Below, piece after piece: positions 1-8,064 of a stretch of 20,193 nt of DNA; positions within the stretch are counted from its first letter, which is position 1; the number at the start of each line of letters is the position of its first letter. The DNA is from Bacteroidales bacterium (GTDB lineage Bacteria > Bacteroidota > Bacteroidia > Bacteroidales > F082): the NCBI GenBank assembly GCA_017508895.1, contig JAFWRA010000171.1, positions 1-20,193 of the forward strand, given 5' to 3'. A model generated the notes under the pieces. That model made no database searches and had not been told where the DNA came from. It saw only the letters and a list, made by a program, of their open reading frames with translations. A program made the position numbers and the translations under genes.

Positions 1-1
1 G

Positions 2-808
2 GTTGGCGCCAAGGACCAAGGTGCCCACGTCACCTATCTCGGCCCCACTGGCTCACAGATCGGCATCAAGGAATCGATGGCTGACACCGCCCGCGTGCTG
101 GGTCGTATGTTCGACGGCATCGAGTACCGTGGCTTCGACCAAGCCACTGTCGAGGAACTGGCCAAATATGCTGGCGTCCCCGTGTGGAACGGTCTTACCG
201 CCGAAGCTCACCCCACTCAGATTCTGGCCGACTTCCTCACCATTCAGGAGCATACCGACAAGCCCCTCAACCAGGTGAAGTTCGCTTATATCGGCGATGC
301 CCGCTACAATATGGGCAACAGCCTGATGGTCGGTGGTGTGAAGATGGGTATGGACATCCGCATTATCGCCCCCAAGAAACTGCAGCCGGCCAAAGATCTT
401 GTCAAGAAGTGCCAGGAAATCGCCAAGGAAACCGGTGCCAAGCTTACCGTCACCGACGACGTGGAGAAGGGCGTGAAGGATCTTGACTTCATCTACACTG
501 ACATCTGGGTATCGATGGGCGAACCCGACAACGTGTGGAAAGAGCGCATCGATATGCTGATGCCCTATCAGGTCAATGCAGACCTGATGAAAAAGACAGG
601 CAACCCCAAGTGCAAGTTTATGCACTGCCTTCCTTCGTATCACAATCTGGAGACCAAGGCCGGCCGCGACGTTTATGAGAAGTTCGGCTTGAACGGCATC
701 GAGGTCACCGAGGACGTGTTCGAAAGCGAGAACAGCATCGTCTTCGACGAGGCAGAGAACCGCATGCACACCATCAAGGCCGTCATGGTGGCCACGTTGG
801 GCGACTAA
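2..808 (+). CDS. argF: Ornithine carbamoyltransferase, N-terminally truncated by the window edge
   Basis: This enzyme transfers the carbamoyl group from carbamoyl phosphate to ornithine, giving citrulline in arginine synthesis, or runs the reverse reaction in the arginine deiminase pathway. The reading frame is open from base 2, so about 268 of the usual 330 or so residues are visible. The N-terminal STRTR carbamoyl-phosphate loop lies outside. Visible motifs are [17 protein letters not shown] at the start, HPTQ near visible residue 70, the ornithine-binding DIWVSMGE near 167-174 and the catalytic HCLP at 208-211. These are the marks of true ornithine carbamoyltransferases, not of the N-succinylornithine enzyme of Bacteroides fragilis. 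Whether it is anabolic (argF) or catabolic (arcB) cannot be decided without its upstream neighbours. It converges on the secreted-protein gene at 978. Confidence 0.95.
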   Translation, partial: VGAKDQGAHVTYLGPTGSQIGIKESMADTARVLGRMFDGIEYRGFDQATVEELAKYAGVPVWNGLTAEAHPTQILADFLTIQEHTDKPLNQVKFAYIGDARYNMGNSLMVGGVKMGMDIRIIAPKKLQPAKDLVKKCQEIAKETGAKLTVTDDVEKGVKDLDFIYTDIWVSMGEPDNVWKERIDMLMPYQVNADLMKKTGNPKCKFMHCLPSYHNLETKAGRDVYEKFGLNGIEVTEDVFESENSIVFDEAENRMHTIKAVMVATLGD

Positions 809-812
809 GGAG

Positions 813-869
813 ACGATACTTCCGAGTGTCGCAGCCAACACTAAACCAACGCTTGGAAGCGTTGGCTCC
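813..869. repeat. Twin-hairpin repeat, copy 1
   Basis: This 57-base unit aligns without gaps to the one at 919-975. It contains a small hairpin (CGATACT, loop TCCG, AGTGTCG, 814-831, with one G-T wobble). A second hairpin follows, with stem CCAACGCTT/AAGCGTTGG around GG. The last 25 bases are identical in both copies. It resembles a small non-coding intergenic palindromic repeat, but the family is not recognised by name. Confidence 0.75.
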
Positions 870-905
870 AAAAAAGAAAGGAACCTCGAATTCGAGGTTC
901 CTTTC
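870..905 (-). terminator. Perfect 30-bp palindrome with T tract: terminator, probably bidirectional
   Basis: Bases 876-905 are a perfect palindrome centred on GAATTC, giving a strong stem. Read on the minus strand it is followed closely by six T residues (870-875), as expected of a rho-independent terminator for the gene ending at 978. On the plus strand the T run after it is short (TTTC), so termination of argF is likely but weaker. Confidence 0.7.
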
Positions 906-918
906 GTGTTATCAGGAG

Positions 919-975
919 GTGACACTTCATAGTGTCACAACCAGCATATAACCAACGCTTGGAAGCGTTGGCTCC
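919..975. repeat. Twin-hairpin repeat, copy 2
   Basis: This is the second copy of the 57-base unit, lying between the palindromic terminator and the stop codon at 978. The first hairpin (GTGACACT, loop TCAT, AGTGTCAC, 919-938) is a perfect 8-bp stem here. The second, 952-971, is identical to that in copy 1. Relative to copy 1, C814-G831 becomes T920-A937, a change on both sides that keeps the pair. Confidence 0.75.
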
Positions 976-977
976 TA

Positions 978-3329
978 TCAATGTCTCACAATCACACGTT
1001 GGTTGCTCACTGTGCCATCGCTCTGGCGGATGTTGAAGAAATACGTGCCGTTGCTGTATTGGCTCAGGTCCACGTTGAGCATCATGCTGTTGGCAGGAAT
1101 GGTCTCCACCAAAACACCCATCATGTTGTAAACCATCACGCTCTCGATGCCGTTAGCACTCTCGATGCGCACTTGGCCGTTGGCAGGATTAGGATAGACT
1201 TTGGCCGTCGATGAAATCTCGGTGACGCTCAGCAGTTCGCCGTCGATTTCCACCAAGAACTCCACGGTTCCGGCATTCGATTCCACCTTGACAACCGTGC
1301 TGGCAACACTTCTGTTCAGGTCTTCCGTGTTGGGTTCCAACTTTATTATCAAGTTTTCACCAAAATTCAGCGTGTAAGGCAATTCATTGGTTGTGATGTA
1401 CAAATACGGCACACCAGTCGGATTCTCGACCTCTTCAACTAACTGAATCTCGATGGGATTCTCGGTGTTGTAGTTGGCATTGGTCACAGCAACTTCAACA
1501 GAAGGATGCTCCACATCCAGCATGACTTCGGCAGCACCATTGATAACCAGTCCCATGTCTTGCAAATTGCTTGACACAGAGGCAAGAACTTTAACCGAAC
1601 TCATGTCGCCAGCATACTTGGCAACCACACCTGCGACATAGAACACACCAGATTCACCTTCAAACGAATAGTCGGTTTCGGTGGTGTTTTCGGCCACCAA
1701 AACATTATTGACATACACATCATATCCGATAGGATTGCCATTGGCAGGGGCATCCCACGAAGCCACCAATGTTCCTCTATTCATTTCGGTCAACGTCAGA
1801 TTCTCAACAGGATAAGGATGCACATCGGTGTATTCGTAGGCATAACGGCTGTTGAAGATTTCTTGTGTGCTATAGTTCTGTACCCAAATGGAGACTTCGA
1901 GGTCGCTCATTTCCTCGACATGGGTTCCCGACATGTCTTGCGTGAATTCCAAATGTTGCAGTTCGCCGGTAACAAAGTCAACCGTTGTACCTTGAGCATC
2001 GGGCAACATCTTCATGAAAATGTGGTGGAACACAGTTTCGCCGTTGCTTCCCACATTACCGTGGGTTTCCTTCTCGTTCACAGAGATGTAGATACGGGCA
2101 TTGGCATCAATATAAGGCATAATGTCAGCCAAGACCGTAATGTTGTTGCCTTCAACCGAGAACGAGCCTTTGATGTCCATGAAAGCTGGAATCTCTGCAT
2201 GTTGGTTGAATTGGTTTTGTACACCATTGAAGTTCAACGACTCAGCATCAAGGAAAGCCATAGGAACAGCATTCACGCTATAGTAGTCACGACGCACACC
2301 GCCTTCATCAGTGTAGTAGGGGTCACCGTTTCCGGGCCAGTTCATCTGGTATTTGGTGTAGGTGTAACGGCCTTCGTTGTTGTTGCAGAAGTTGTGCATC
2401 AGAGTGTTAGGTTGCACGCACGGACCGCAGGTCGATGAGGAGAAGTGCTCAATCATAGGCTTGCGTTCGGCAGATCCAATAGCCACGCTAACGGTTTTCG
2501 AGAGCGTATTGTTGCTCGGGTCATCATCGGGTTGGCCATTGACCAAGTTGATGCTGTAGTTGACGATGTAGCTTCCGGGAGTCAACAGGGTTGGAGTCGT
2601 GAAGTTCAAGGTCGCGGTGCCGAGTGAGGGAACATTGACCGTAAAGGTCTCGGTGACAGGCTCCATGCCTTCCACTTCGTAGGTGGCTTCAACAGAGGTT
2701 ACGGTGGTGGTACCAAAGCTGAAGACCGTCATGCCGAATGAAGTCTCGCCGCTACCGATGAAACTGGGAAGTGTAGCAGCTGAAGCGCCGAGGTCGAGAT
2801 CCTCGAGCGTGAAGACCACGATGTCATCAAAGAACCAATCGTTGATGTTGTAGCTGCTGCCGTTGAAGAAGATGCAGAATTGCACACTGGCTTGACCCAT
2901 ATCGGGAGTGCTGATTTCCTGACTCACCGACCACGAATTGCTGGTGCTGTAGCCTTGGCTCCAACCTTGGTTCCAAGTGGTGCCACCATCAGATGACGTG
3001 GCTACGCCGATGGTGTTGCTGCCCGTGTAATTGTCAAGGGCATGCTTAAACGAGAAAACGACACTGCTGATACCAGTCAAATCAACGGCGGGAGAGACGA
3101 GTCGCGTCATGCCATTGAATTGAGGGCTCCACGTGAGGTGCATTTCATTGGGTTCTCCTCCAGCGTTGTTGGTGGCCGAAACCGACCAGTTGCTCGGTTG
3201 TCCATTAATGGACCATCCCGCGGGCATGGTTGAGCCATCGAAAGATTCCTGCAGCAAAACCGCGCGGTTTTGTGCCATCATTGCCGTTGCAAAAAGCATA
3301 GCAAAGGCAAAAAGTAAGGTTTTCTTCAT
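978..3329 (-). CDS. Secreted Omp28-like multidomain protein with T9SS sorting domain
   Basis: A 783-residue exported protein of unknown exact role, predicted to cross the outer membrane by type IX secretion. Residues 1-20 (ending MMAQ) are a signal peptide. Residues about 25-172 resemble the 'choice-of-anchor J'/MAM-like beta-sandwich (GWS, W-rich, DDI). About 180-280 resembles a CARDB-like beta domain. About 285-490 matches the Omp28-related family and has a thioredoxin-like STCGPC motif at 299-304. About 495-580 is fibronectin type III-like (SWDAP, GYDVYVN). The last 80 or so residues are a type A sorting domain (VYPNPANG, then NGTYFFNIRQ and VIVRH). The start is fixed by the signal peptide and a promoter-like box 48 bases upstream. 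It is monocistronic by appearance. Omp28 domains are linked to the cell surface of Porphyromonas-type bacteria; the substrate or ligand is unknown. Confidence 0.9.
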   Translation of the reverse strand: MKKTLLFAFAMLFATAMMAQNRAVLLQESFDGSTMPAGWSINGQPSNWSVSATNNAGGEPNEMHLTWSPQFNGMTRLVSPAVDLTGISSVVFSFKHALDNYTGSNTIGVATSSDGGTTWNQGWSQGYSTSNSWSVSQEISTPDMGQASVQFCIFFNGSSYNINDWFFDDIVVFTLEDLDLGASAATLPSFIGSGETSFGMTVFSFGTTTVTSVEATYEVEGMEPVTETFTVNVPSLGTATLNFTTPTLLTPGSYIVNYSINLVNGQPDDDPSNNTLSKTVSVAIGSAERKPMIEHFSSSTCGPCVQPNTLMHNFCNNNEGRYTYTKYQMNWPGNGDPYYTDEGGVRRDYYSVNAVPMAFLDAESLNFNGVQNQFNQHAEIPAFMDIKGSFSVEGNNITVLADIMPYIDANARIYISVNEKETHGNVGSNGETVFHHIFMKMLPDAQGTTVDFVTGELQHLEFTQDMSGTHVEEMSDLEVSIWVQNYSTQEIFNSRYAYEYTDVHPYPVENLTLTEMNRGTLVASWDAPANGNPIGYDVYVNNVLVAENTTETDYSFEGESGVFYVAGVVAKYAGDMSSVKVLASVSSNLQDMGLVINGAAEVMLDVEHPSVEVAVTNANYNTENPIEIQLVEEVENPTGVPYLYITTNELPYTLNFGENLIIKLEPNTEDLNRSVASTVVKVESNAGTVEFLVEIDGELLSVTEISSTAKVYPNPANGQVRIESANGIESVMVYNMMGVLVETIPANSMMLNVDLSQYSNGTYFFNIRQSDGTVSNQRVIVRH

Positions 3330-3376
3330 AGTGTTAAAATTTTAATGTTTAGATAATTAGATTAGATTTTACGGTG

Positions 3377-3384
3377 CAAAAATA
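3377..3384 (-). promoter_or_regulatory. Bacteroidetes -7 promoter box for the Omp28-like gene
   Basis: On the minus strand this reads TATTTTTG, matching TAnnTTTG, and is followed by CACCG. A start of transcription about 7 bases later would give a leader of roughly 40 bases. I see no good -33 TTTG at the right distance. Confidence 0.5.
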
Positions 3385-3429
3385 AGAACAATTTGAATAA
3401 AGACTATTAGTTAGGTGAAAAAATCATCA

Positions 3430-4347
3430 TCAAATTAACAACAAAACTCCAAAAACCACCACCAGCAAAAAACTATGCTTCACCTGCTTGCCCAAAAACG
3501 GGTCGAGTAGCTCGGGCTTCGTCGTTTTGATGGCAATGAGATCCTTCAAATAGAAAAGAAACAACACCACAAACAGGTAAGAATACCAGGCGGCATGGTG
3601 CAAAACGAGATAAACAGCGAGGCAGACGAAAGCCCCAACGATGAGCAGGCAATGGTAGACGAAAGCCTTATTTAACCCCAACTTCACCACAAGGCTGTTT
3701 TTGCCCGAGGTTTTGTCGTTCTCATAATCGCGCATGTTGTTGATGTTGAGCACAGCATTGGAGAGGAAACCCATGGCCGAGGCGGGCAACAACACACTGA
3801 AATCGAGCGATTTTGTGGCTAAATAAAAGGTTCCCGCCACGGCTGCCCAGCCGAAAAAGAGGAAACAGTACAAATCCCCCAAGCCACGATAACCGTAGGG
3901 ACGCTTGCCCAATGTGTAGAATAAAGCCGCCAATACTGCCCCTATGCCCAATACCGCGAAAACAGCCAGTTCTTGCCAAGTCAGTTTGGCGAAAACAAAA
4001 ATCAATAAGGCTCCAAAAATCAGGCATAAAGCCGCAGTGATGGCCAATCCGCGTTTCATTTCCTGTTCGGTGATGGCGCCGCTCTGCATCTCGCGCTGAG
4101 GGCCAACACGCTTGGCGCCGTCGGTGCCTTTCTTGAAGTCGCCGTAGTCGTTGGCGAGGTTGGAGAGGATCTGGAGCAGGATGGCTGTAAGGGCAGCAAA
4201 AACTATGACAAGACAGGGCTGAACCTTCGACGGGCTCAGGAACCTTAGCTGGTCAAAGGCCAAAAAACCTCCTAACAGCACTCCTGAAAAAGAGAGCAGC
4301 ACCGTCCTCGGACGGGCTGCTCTAATCCAAGTTCTTAACTTTGCCAT
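3430..4347 (-). CDS. menA: 1,4-dihydroxy-2-naphthoate polyprenyltransferase
   Basis: An integral membrane UbiA-family enzyme of 305 residues. It prenylates 1,4-dihydroxy-2-naphthoate to demethylmenaquinone, the membrane step of menaquinone synthesis. The first Asp-rich motif is NDYGDFKKGTDG at 66-77, followed by the MenA-typical RVGPQREMQSG. The second is NNMRDYENDKTSGKNS around 203-218. Hydrophobic segments fill the rest, with GLGDLYCFLFFGW near 155-167. Length and start (MAKLRTWIRAARPRT, the usual basic amphipathic N-terminus) fit the family. It follows the helicase gene on the same strand after 160 bases that hold possible hairpins, so co-transcription is uncertain. No other men genes lie nearby. 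Confidence 0.93.
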   Translation of the reverse strand: MAKLRTWIRAARPRTVLLSFSGVLLGGFLAFDQLRFLSPSKVQPCLVIVFAALTAILLQILSNLANDYGDFKKGTDGAKRVGPQREMQSGAITEQEMKRGLAITAALCLIFGALLIFVFAKLTWQELAVFAVLGIGAVLAALFYTLGKRPYGYRGLGDLYCFLFFGWAAVAGTFYLATKSLDFSVLLPASAMGFLSNAVLNINNMRDYENDKTSGKNSLVVKLGLNKAFVYHCLLIVGAFVCLAVYLVLHHAAWYSYLFVVLFLFYLKDLIAIKTTKPELLDPFLGKQVKHSFLLVVVFGVLLLI

Positions 4348-4406
4348 ATTAATTTGGTATTGCCTTCGGCAAGAAATCGTTCAAAAATCAATCTTTAAAA
4401 TATTTC

Positions 4407-4438
4407 AAAATCTATGTTTTTGATTTTCAATAGATTTT
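4407..4438 (-). terminator. AT-rich hairpin between helicase and menA, possible terminator
   Basis: Nine paired bases (AAAATCTAT/ATAGATTTT) enclose a 14-base loop, in an AT-rich tract with several AGATTTT units. A shorter GC stem (TTCGC/GCGAA) lies nearer the helicase stop, around 4480-4496. Both are downstream of the helicase gene. The stem is weak, so termination is a guess. Confidence 0.3.
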
Positions 4439-4507
4439 ATAAAGATTTTGATAGATTTAACTTCGTTGAATACTGCGTATTTCTTCGCGAAGCGAATTCC
4501 ATAAAAA

Positions 4508-6628
4508 CTATCTTCGGCTGCCTCCGCCACGGCGGCGAGGTGAGTAATAATCGTTGTCATCATAACGGCTGGCGCCACGGCGACCACGGCCTGAGTCTCT
4601 CGATGAAGACCTTGATGAACCGCCTCTCGATGAGCCTCCTCTTGAACTGCCACCTCTCGATGAGCTGCTCTTTGAAGAACTGCCACTGCTCTTTTTGGCA
4701 CCAAAGCCACGCTCAGCATTGCGCTGCTTGCGGCTCGGACGGTCATCATCATCGATGAAGATGTCGATGTCGTCTAAATGCTCTCTCCAGTCAGGGTCGA
4801 GCCATTCGCGACCGTCGCGTGAGCGCTCCGACTTGTAGAAGGGTTTGTCGTCGTCGAAGTCCTTCTTTTTCTTCTTCGATTTTTTCTCGAAGAATTCGTC
4901 ATCGTGCTTTTCACGCTTCTCGCGGAATTCGTCACGCTTGCGGTCGTCGCGGTCGCGACGTTCCTTGCGTTCTTTCTTCTCGCTGCTCTTCTTGCGCTCG
5001 GGCTGTTCCTTGGCCACCTCCACCACGATACCACGCGGGTTGTTGTGCGGGTCGGCAAAGCAGTCGAGAATCATCGGGACGAAACTCTCTTCCACATCAA
5101 CGTAAGAATAGTCTCCAAAGAGATCGATGCGGCCAATAGGGATGTTCTTCGAATGGGTGACGTCGTTGATTTTGCCGATGATCTTCTGCGGCAGGATGTG
5201 GTCGTTCTTGCCCATACCGAAGTAGAGGCGTTTCATGGTCTCGTCACGCAGTTCACGTTCTTTCTTGAGCTCCTTGCGGTCTTTCTTCTCGTCTTTTTCG
5301 TTGACATTGAGGTCGACAGCATCCTTGTAGTATTCAAGGAAACGGTTGAAGTTGAGCGCCACCATGCGGGTGATGAGTTCCTCGCGGCTCATCCAGTCGA
5401 GCTTGCGGAAAACCACTGGCAAATAGTCGTCAATCTCCTCGCTATTGATGTTGACGTGTTCGATGCGGTCGATATGGTTGAAGAGCTGTTTCTCGCATAC
5501 CTCCTTACCCGTGGGAATCATGGCCTTCTCGAAGGGACGGCCTACAATCTTCTCAATCTGCTTGATCTTGCTCTTTTCGCGCAAGTTGATGAGGCTGATG
5601 CAGATACCACGCTTGTCGGCGCGACCCGTACGACCGCTGCGGTGTACATAGGTCTCAATGTCGTCAGGCAGGTTGTAGTTGATGATATGCGTCAATTCCT
5701 TCACGTCGATGCCACGGGCAGCCACGTCGGTAGCCACCAGCAGTTGCAGGCTGCGTTTGCGGAAGTGGTCCATCACGTTGTCGCGCATGCCTTGCGAGAG
5801 GTCGCCATGCAATGCGGCGGCATTGTAGCCGTCTTGGATGAGGTTGTCGGCAATCTCCTGCGTCTCCAACTTGGTGCGGCAGAAGATGATGCCGTAGATG
5901 GAAGGCGTGTAGTCGATGATGCGCTTTAGCACCGCGTAACGGTCCTTGGCGGCCATCATGTAGTAGATGTGGTCGACATTGGCAGTGCCGCTGTTGCGTT
6001 CGCCCACGGCCACCTTCACGGGGTCGGTCATGTACTTGTTGAGGATGGCTTCCACCTCCTTCGGCATGGTGGCCGAGAACAGCATGGTGTGGCGGCCTTC
6101 CTTGGGCATGTACTCGAGGATGTCGTCGACTTCCTCTTGGAAGCCCATGTTGAGCATCTCGTCGGCCTCGTCGAGAATCATCGTCTTCACGTTGCTGAAG
6201 TCGACGCGGTTGCGGCGGATCATATCGCGCAGACGGCCGGGCGTGGCCACGATAATCTGCGGTTTCTTGGCTAAGTCTTTGAACTGGAGTTCGATGCTGG
6301 CGCCGCCATAGACAGGCACAATCAGGATTTCGGGGATGTACTTGGCATAGTTGCGCAAGTCTCTGGTAATCTGCATACAAAGCTCACGCGTCGGACAAAG
6401 AATCAATGCTTGGACACAACGTTGCGTCTCGTCGATTTTGTTCAACAAGGGCAAGCCGAATGCGGCAGTCTTACCCGTTCCCGTCTGTGCAAGGCCCACA
6501 AAGTCAACATCTTTCTCCAGGAGCACAGGAATCGTCTTTTCCTGGATGGGCATAGGATTCTCGAACCCCAGCTCCTTAATAGCCCTCAGCAGAGCGGGAT
6601 TCAATCCAAAATCTGTAAATTGTGACAT
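4508..6628 (-). CDS. deaD: DEAD-box ATP-dependent RNA helicase, DeaD/CsdA type
   Basis: A 706-residue RNA helicase expected to remodel structured RNA in ribosome assembly or mRNA turnover in the cytoplasm. All core motifs are intact: Q-motif Gln at 29, AQTGTGKT at 47-54, PTREL 79-83, TPGR 129-132, DEAD 153-156, SAT 185-187, ATDVAARGID around 299-308 and HRSGRTGR 329-336. About 466-540 resembles the DbpA/CsdA RNA-binding domain (RLYFGMGKNDHI, then GRIDLFGDYSYVDV). The tail from 541 on is disordered in appearance: a Lys/Glu/Arg-rich block, an acidic stretch (DDIDIFIDDDD) and a Ser/Arg/Gly block with repeated SSRGG at about 656-675. Such tails commonly bind RNA nonspecifically. The start is set by the conserved N-terminus and a promoter box 32 bases upstream. 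The family name is sure; the exact orthologue is less so. Confidence 0.95.
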   Translation of the reverse strand: MSQFTDFGLNPALLRAIKELGFENPMPIQEKTIPVLLEKDVDFVGLAQTGTGKTAAFGLPLLNKIDETQRCVQALILCPTRELCMQITRDLRNYAKYIPEILIVPVYGGASIELQFKDLAKKPQIIVATPGRLRDMIRRNRVDFSNVKTMILDEADEMLNMGFQEEVDDILEYMPKEGRHTMLFSATMPKEVEAILNKYMTDPVKVAVGERNSGTANVDHIYYMMAAKDRYAVLKRIIDYTPSIYGIIFCRTKLETQEIADNLIQDGYNAAALHGDLSQGMRDNVMDHFRKRSLQLLVATDVAARGIDVKELTHIINYNLPDDIETYVHRSGRTGRADKRGICISLINLREKSKIKQIEKIVGRPFEKAMIPTGKEVCEKQLFNHIDRIEHVNINSEEIDDYLPVVFRKLDWMSREELITRMVALNFNRFLEYYKDAVDLNVNEKDEKKDRKELKKERELRDETMKRLYFGMGKNDHILPQKIIGKINDVTHSKNIPIGRIDLFGDYSYVDVEESFVPMILDCFADPHNNPRGIVVEVAKEQPERKKSSEKKERKERRDRDDRKRDEFREKREKHDDEFFEKKSKKKKKDFDDDKPFYKSERSRDGREWLDPDWREHLDDIDIFIDDDDRPSRKQRNAERGFGAKKSSGSSSKSSSSRGGSSRGGSSRGGSSRSSSRDSGRGRRGASRYDDNDYYSPRRRGGGSRR

Positions 6629-6659
6629 GAAATAAAATTATGGTGTTTAAATGAGGCTG

Positions 6660-6667
6660 CAAAAGTA
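6660..6667 (-). promoter_or_regulatory. -7 promoter box for the helicase gene
   Basis: On the minus strand this reads TACTTTTG followed by CAGCC, matching TAnnTTTG. It sits 32 bases before the start codon. No clear -33 element was found. Confidence 0.5.
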
Positions 6668-6741
6668 GTAATAATTAACGAATTAGACGGTAATTATTTT
6701 CGTTTTGGCACCAAAAACGCATATTTATGCTTGTTTTTCCA

Positions 6742-6749
6742 TATTTTTG
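6742..6749 (+). promoter_or_regulatory. -7 promoter box for the serine hydrolase gene, very close to its start codon
   Basis: TATTTTTG followed by CACC lies only 10 bases before the ATG at 6760. It falls inside any reading that begins at the upstream ATG 6727, so it argues for the 6760 start and for a very short leader. No convincing -33 TTTG at 19-21 bp was found. Confidence 0.45.
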
Positions 6750-6759
6750 CACCTCGAAA

Positions 6760-7950
6760 ATGAATCGCAAGGCACTACTCATATTGGTTTTCCTAATTCT
6801 GACGGTTTCGCTTTTCTTCTGTGGAAGAAGGTGCAGCCATCATAAAGATGTCGTCATTAATACCGACAGCCTCTTCTTCAATCTGAACAAGGAAATCGTG
6901 GACAAGCGCGCCAAAATGGCCGACAATGTGTTCAGCAACATGAGTCGTGCAGGCTTGAACGGCGTTGTGCTGTATGCCGAACAAGGTGAGATTGTCTACG
7001 AAAACACATTCGGCTGGCGTGACCTGAGCAAACGACAAAAAGACTCGTTGCGCATCGATGATGCCTTCCAGCTCTCTTCGGATTCCAAAATGTTCACCGC
7101 TGAAGCCATCATGCTGTTGAAAGCCCAAGGCAATCTGGATTACGACGACGATGTCAGGAAATTCATCCCCGAGTTGCCTTATGAAGGGGTCACGATAAGA
7201 ATGCTCCTCACCCACCGCTCAGGTTTGCCGCGCTACGACTCGATGGCCGATGCATATTGGCCCGACCGTAAAAAACCATTTTCCAACGAAGCGTTGATTA
7301 AGTTGCTGGTCTTGAAAACGCCTAAACCCTATGGCCAACCGGGTGCAGCGTATTTCTACAACAACATCAACTATGCGCTGCTTGCATCAGTGGTCGAAAG
7401 GGCAAGTGGCAAGCATTTCGAGGACTTCATGAAAGAGAACATTTTTGAGCCGCTGGGCATGACGAATTCCTACATCTATTCGATGCGTTACGATACGACG
7501 GTCTCGTTTTATATGCCCGTAAAGGCGCACGGTCACGACATCTACAAGAAAGGTCCCGTGAAAGCCCAAAACGACTACCTGAACGGTGTGATGGGCGACA
7601 AGATCATGTTCTCGACTGTGGAAGACCTTTGGAAGTTCAACCAAGCTTTGGACGCCAACCAGCTGTTACCCGACAGTCTGCAAGCCGAGGCCTTCAAGCC
7701 CAGTTCGCCCGAGTGGAAAAACAACGAGAACTATGGCTTCGGCTGGCGTATGACCAAAGAACATCCTGGTGCTTATTTCCACTACGGTTGGTGGAAGGGC
7801 TACCGCAGTGCCATCATACGCGACGTGAACAAAAACCGCTTTCTCGCCCTGCTGACCAACACCACTTACAATTTCCCGCCAGATGTGCTTTGGGATTTTG
7901 TTTGCGATACTACAGTGCAACTCCCAGAAGCCCAGTCATTGCCTCAATAA
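6760..7950 (+). CDS. Beta-lactamase-family serine hydrolase (PF00144 type), membrane-anchored
   Basis: A 396-residue protein of the class C beta-lactamase/penicillin-binding-protein-like family. Members include DD-peptidases, esterases and beta-lactamases, so the substrate cannot be named. Active-site motifs are SDSK (nucleophile Ser107, Lys110), YNN at 200-202 standing for YxN, and HYG at 341-343 standing for KTG/HxG. RMLLTHRSGLPRYD near 147-160 is also typical. The N-terminus (ALLILVFLILTVSLFFC) is a signal peptide or anchor. Cys21 is preceded by LFF, a poor lipobox, so lipidation is doubtful. The ATG at 6760 was chosen over the in-frame ATG at 6727 because it puts the hydrophobic segment directly after a basic MNRK start and because a promoter box lies between the two. 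It stands alone and converges on rprY. Confidence 0.88.
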   Translation: MNRKALLILVFLILTVSLFFCGRRCSHHKDVVINTDSLFFNLNKEIVDKRAKMADNVFSNMSRAGLNGVVLYAEQGEIVYENTFGWRDLSKRQKDSLRIDDAFQLSSDSKMFTAEAIMLLKAQGNLDYDDDVRKFIPELPYEGVTIRMLLTHRSGLPRYDSMADAYWPDRKKPFSNEALIKLLVLKTPKPYGQPGAAYFYNNINYALLASVVERASGKHFEDFMKENIFEPLGMTNSYIYSMRYDTTVSFYMPVKAHGHDIYKKGPVKAQNDYLNGVMGDKIMFSTVEDLWKFNQALDANQLLPDSLQAEAFKPSSPEWKNNENYGFGWRMTKEHPGAYFHYGWWKGYRSAIIRDVNKNRFLALLTNTTYNFPPDVLWDFVCDTTVQLPEAQSLPQ

Positions 7951-7952
7951 AA

Positions 7953-7980
7953 AAACGCAGAGAAGCCCTTCCCTGCGTTT
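7953..7980 (+). terminator. Terminator hairpin after the serine hydrolase gene
   Basis: AAACGCAG pairs with CTGCGTTT, and an inner GAAG/CTTC stem closes around CC, starting two bases after the stop codon. The T run is partial (GTTT, then TTGTTTT). It probably terminates the plus-strand gene. Confidence 0.65.
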
Positions 7981-8003
7981 AGGTTGTTTTCATCCGATAC
8001 CTA

Positions 8004-8030
8004 TTTTGTCGGATTGTCAATCCGACAAAA
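8004..8030. repeat. 27-base palindrome of the GGATT-AATCC family, possible terminator
   Basis: A perfect 13-bp stem (TTTTGTCGGATTG / CAATCCGACAAAA) around one base lies between two convergent genes. The A/T flanks give a U run on both strands, so it could end rprY transcription. Its core resembles the palindrome at 13724-13746, pointing to a dispersed repeat used as a terminator. Confidence 0.6.
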
Positions 8031-8064
8031 TAAAACCTTCAGAATTGTATTTTGCTCTACGTCT

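Noticed and set aside
53..925. 290-codon open frame on the minus strand opposite argF
   Set aside because: It mirrors a clear ornithine carbamoyltransferase, has no recognisable domain, and runs into the terminator palindrome and repeats.
4405..4752. 115-codon minus-strand frame in another phase over the helicase tail
   Set aside because: Product of the low-complexity repeats in the helicase tail read in a different frame.
4904..5929. 341-codon plus-strand frame opposite the helicase gene
   Set aside because: Antisense shadow of conserved helicase codons, with His/Val-rich composition typical of such shadows and no promoter or signal.
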